A stretch of 62,557 nt of DNA from Pseudomonadota bacterium. GTDB lineage: Bacteria; Desulfobacterota; Desulfobulbia; Desulfobulbales; JAGXFP01. A program made the translations under genes and the position numbers. Positions 60,341 to 62,557 of the stretch are shown piece after piece. The notes under the pieces were generated by a model, which did not search any database, had not been told where the DNA came from, and saw only the letters and a program-made list of their open reading frames with translations. Position 1 is the stretch's first letter. Each line of letters begins with the position of its first letter. Location of the stretch: assembly GCA_018823285.1 (NCBI GenBank), contig JAHJIQ010000055.1, positions 1 through 62,557 of the forward strand, written 5' to 3'.

Positions 60341-61288
60341 ATGAAATTACCCGGAGTATTATCAGCGCTGTTGGCCTTGTCTCTACACCTCGTTTTATTA
60401 TCCTTCGGGGCGCTTGCCAGCGCTGAAGCGGTTGTCCTGTCCGAGATCGAAATTGTACGTACCGATAAGGAAACGAGAGTTTACCTGAAAGCAGACGGAA
60501 CTATAAAGAATTACCGGAAAGTTGAACTTAAAAAAAATGTGAAGGCAGGTCGCCCTGATCGTATGTATTTAGACATCAGGAATGTGCGACTGGCGGGTCC
60601 GATCCCTGCCCAAGAGGCAGGAACCGCTCTTGCCCGGGTCAGAACGGCACCGAGGGGGAAAGGGTTCAGAGTGGTTTTTGATTCCGGTCTTGAAGGATTG
60701 TTTGAGTACACGGTACAAGAACAGCCGGAGGGATTGCTTGTCACCATCCTGGAGCCGGCTGTCGTCAATGCGGATGTCGAAATCATCCCGGAAGAACAAC
60801 CTGATCCGGTGCCGGAAACAGTTGCTGCCCCTCTTGTGGAAACCATATACCCGGAACCAAAAGTTGCCGGCGACCTGATGCTGTTGATCGTGACCTCGGA
60901 TTCGCCTGACTATGCCCGAGAATGGCTGAACGCACCATCCGACCAGAAAAAAGGCCTGAAACTTCTGAAGGAGGTAAAGCCAAACCAGGAGACCAGCACC
61001 TCATTTCTGGTCACCGGGCTTACCCCGGACAGTGACGGAAATTTTTCCTATGTGATCTCAATAGTTCTGCTGGACCCATTCGGCAAACCGATGGTGAATC
61101 AACCCCGGTACGCAAATGTTGCGGGTCGAGCCCCGGCGCAACCGGCTTTTGTGCTGACAGAGCCGGAGCTTGCTCTGATTCTGGACAACTCGGACCCGGT
61201 CGGTGATTATAAGATGATCGGCATTGTCCAGGACCTGATCAGTAACAAGGTAGGTCGAAGCAGCACGAAGATAACCCTGGCAAATTAA
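60341..61288 (+). CDS. Exported AMIN-domain protein
   Basis: This 315-residue protein starts MKLPGVLSALLALSLHLVLL with a signal peptide (to about residue 28), then an AMIN domain (about 30-140: VYLKADGTIKNYRKVELKKN; RMYLDIRNVRL; RVVFDSGLEGLFEYTVQEQP). A Pro/Glu-rich segment (EEQPDPVPETVAAP) leads to a C-terminal region with no recognised enzyme. AMIN domains target periplasmic proteins to peptidoglycan, in amidases and secretins; here neither is fused. GGGGAG is upstream of the ATG. Confidence 0.78.
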   Translation: MKLPGVLSALLALSLHLVLLSFGALASAEAVVLSEIEIVRTDKETRVYLKADGTIKNYRKVELKKNVKAGRPDRMYLDIRNVRLAGPIPAQEAGTALARVRTAPRGKGFRVVFDSGLEGLFEYTVQEQPEGLLVTILEPAVVNADVEIIPEEQPDPVPETVAAPLVETIYPEPKVAGDLMLLIVTSDSPDYAREWLNAPSDQKKGLKLLKEVKPNQETSTSFLVTGLTPDSDGNFSYVISIVLLDPFGKPMVNQPRYANVAGRAPAQPAFVLTEPELALILDNSDPVGDYKMIGIVQDLISNKVGRSSTKITLAN

Positions 61289-61965
61289 TCAGGGGAGCAC
61301 ATGTGCTGTATCTTATAAGAAGGGACGGTATTTCGATTCTTTCCTCCTGAAAGTTTTTACAGTAATGCCGGCGAATCACCACATCCCTCCTTTGGAAGAT
61401 ACCTGCCGCCGGGGGATTTCATGCCAACTTCCTTATTGCTTTATTCTGAAAAAAAATTGTTTTGTTTCAATAGCTTATGGGTGTACTGGTTTTATTGATT
61501 TTGCTAAACAACCTCCTGGCTGCCAATGTGTGTTCTTCAGGTGTGTTGCGGCAGGCGAATTGCGGCCGCCTATTCAAGGCGTGGGGTCAGGTCTTGAATT
61601 GCAACATTTTGAGGCGTGGGGTCAGGTCTTGAATTGCAACATTTTGTAATGCTCTGTGGCATTTCAAGACCAGACCCCGGCCACAATCGGCCCCGATCCC
61701 TTTTCTGAGCATATTATTGGCATTGCAGGAATGTACCACGAAGTGGTATTATTAAGCGCTCCTTTTGAGGGCCTTATTCATTTTCAGTTTAGGGTTTTCG
61801 ACTCTGATCCGGGCCTTGTTTATTTGGCCGTGAAGTTATCCTGGAAGTTACTTCTTCGGCAGTGGTTTTATGATTTTCAGCATGTTTCTCTGGCGCAGAC
61901 ACCGGCCCGGCAAACATATTGGGAAATTGTCCATATTATAAAAGCGCATACAGGGAGGTGTTCAG
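61289..61965. other. Long intergenic region
   Basis: 677 bp. It contains the REP-like repeats at 61577-61678 and a palindrome GCACATGTGC near 61295. A 146-codon frame at 61656-62096 overlaps the next gene and is rejected. Confidence 0.5.
61577..61678. repeat. REP-like GGGGTCAGGTCTTGAA repeats
   Basis: A 35-base unit with GGGGTCAGGTCTTGAATTGC is present twice in tandem (61577-61611 and 61612-61646), followed by an inverted end TTCAAGACCAGACCCC (61663-61678), which pairs with GGGGTCAGGTCTTGAA with one mismatch. I have seen similar words near REP-associated transposases; none is in the window. Confidence 0.8.
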
Positions 61966-62557
61966 ATGGAACGGCCTGGTCGAAAAGGATTCAAGCGGTC
62001 TGTAGCAATATTCTGGCGACAGGCAACGATCATTGCCACCGTAGCCCTTGCTGCATGGTTGACAATTCAGACTCCAAAAGCCCTTGCGGAGAATGAAGGG
62101 CATCCACTGATTTCTGCATACAAGGGGTCGGTTTTAATTGGCCGGGAAGTCAAAGAGTTTGATGAGCAGTTGCTGGTCGTTAGCAAAGTTCAGGCGGATA
62201 ACTCGGTCAAAACTGAAAAGCTCGCAGGCAAAGTTACAAAAGTTGAATATCAGGATCCGGGTGACCGCTCCTCCCTTGAACGGATGCGCAATTACGAACT
62301 CTCCTTGAAGAAGGCAGGCTTTGAGGTGGTCTTCAAATGCGCTAACGAAGAATGTGGGCCGGAAATTCAGCTTGATACCATCGGTTATTATCCCCCCCAG
62401 CGTTACATGACGGCCCGGTTAAAAAGGTCCGAAGGAGATGTCTGGGCCGGCATCTATATTCCGGAAGGTCCCCGGATGAAAATCTGGGTGGTTGAAGAGC
62501 AGCCCATGGAGACCGATATGGTGAGTATTTCGGCCGACCAGCTCAAAGATTCCCTGG
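61966..62557 (+). CDS. DUF4892/OmpA-like exported protein, cut by window end
   Basis: This partial gene gives 197 residues before the window ends. The start is ATG with AGGGAGG 8 bases upstream. A basic start (MERPGRKGFKRS), a membrane helix near 20-35 and a signal site near LAEN come first, then a domain with LLVVSKVQADNSVKTEKLAG, GKVTKVEYQDPGDRSSLERM and GFEVVFKCANEECG. This order is seen in DUF4892 proteins, some of which end in an OmpA peptidoglycan-binding domain. The rest lies outside. Confidence 0.7.
   Translation, partial: MERPGRKGFKRSVAIFWRQATIIATVALAAWLTIQTPKALAENEGHPLISAYKGSVLIGREVKEFDEQLLVVSKVQADNSVKTEKLAGKVTKVEYQDPGDRSSLERMRNYELSLKKAGFEVVFKCANEECGPEIQLDTIGYYPPQRYMTARLKRSEGDVWAGIYIPEGPRMKIWVVEEQPMETDMVSISADQLKDSL

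Noticed and set aside
61656..62096. 146-codon plus-strand frame
   Set aside because: It starts inside the REP-like repeat, overlaps the well-supported gene at 61966 and resembles no family.

Overview
The window looks like a chromosomal segment of a Gram-negative, anaerobic, sulfate- or sulfur-metabolising bacterium of the Desulfobacterota, most likely near Desulfobulbales. The evidence is the gene set rather than any marker RNA: a selenocysteine-containing SelD, a four-subunit 2-oxoacid:ferredoxin oxidoreductase, a lysine 2,3-aminomutase-like enzyme, a nickel ECF importer with a delta-proteobacterial type NikR operator, many hybrid PAS kinases, outer-membrane proteins and RND pumps. No rRNA, tRNA, CRISPR array or complete insertion sequence is visible.

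Layout. 1-6.7 kb: a small unknown protein, YifB/ComM ATPase, an ABC-export type permease translationally coupled to a PilZ protein, and the GspA/GspB pair of type II secretion. 6.9-10.5 kb: a lone receiver, then a selenium module (LysR regulator divergent from selD with in-frame UGA and a hairpin, then a TauE/SafE permease). 10.6-15.8 kb: a nickel/cobalt block on the minus strand (NicO permease; outer-membrane porin with NikR-like operator, NikMN, NikQ, NikO). 16-22.6 kb: NarX/NarL-type two-component pair, ABC ATPase, transglutaminase, double Usp protein, KamA-type radical SAM. 22.8-27.9 kb: malic enzyme, then a PhnD-type lipoprotein with a hybrid kinase. 28.3-31.7 kb: a five-gene cluster of two CxxC heavy-metal-domain proteins, a cysteine-free HMA-like membrane protein and a MacB-type ABC transporter; I regard it as the best candidate for an undescribed system. 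32-41.7 kb: sensor kinase, korDABC, an exported Sm-like small protein, a giant receiver/PEP-synthase-like protein, glutamate dehydrogenase. 42-46.2 kb: RND adaptor and pump. 46.4-55.8 kb: NYN-LOTUS protein, rsgA remnant, six-PAS hybrid kinase, regulators, MMPL-type exporter. 55.9-62.6 kb: LpxR-like protein, DUF418 protein, a radical SAM pseudogene split by a 158-bp MITE, roadblock protein, small cytochrome c, AMIN protein, and the start of a DUF4892/OmpA-like gene cut by the window end.

The region is rich in small dispersed repeats. A heptamer tandem array occurs three times, each at the 3' end of a minus-strand gene. Two of these arrays are attached to a duplicated segment of about 150 bp. 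A second repeat family ending in a CCCTTCGGG motif splits the nickel operon, forms the end of NikMN and forms the start of KorD. Together these suggest recent repeat-driven rearrangement. Functionally the window joins metal acquisition (Ni/Co), metal handling or export (HMA-ABC, RND), selenium metabolism, fermentative/anaplerotic carbon enzymes and dense signal transduction.
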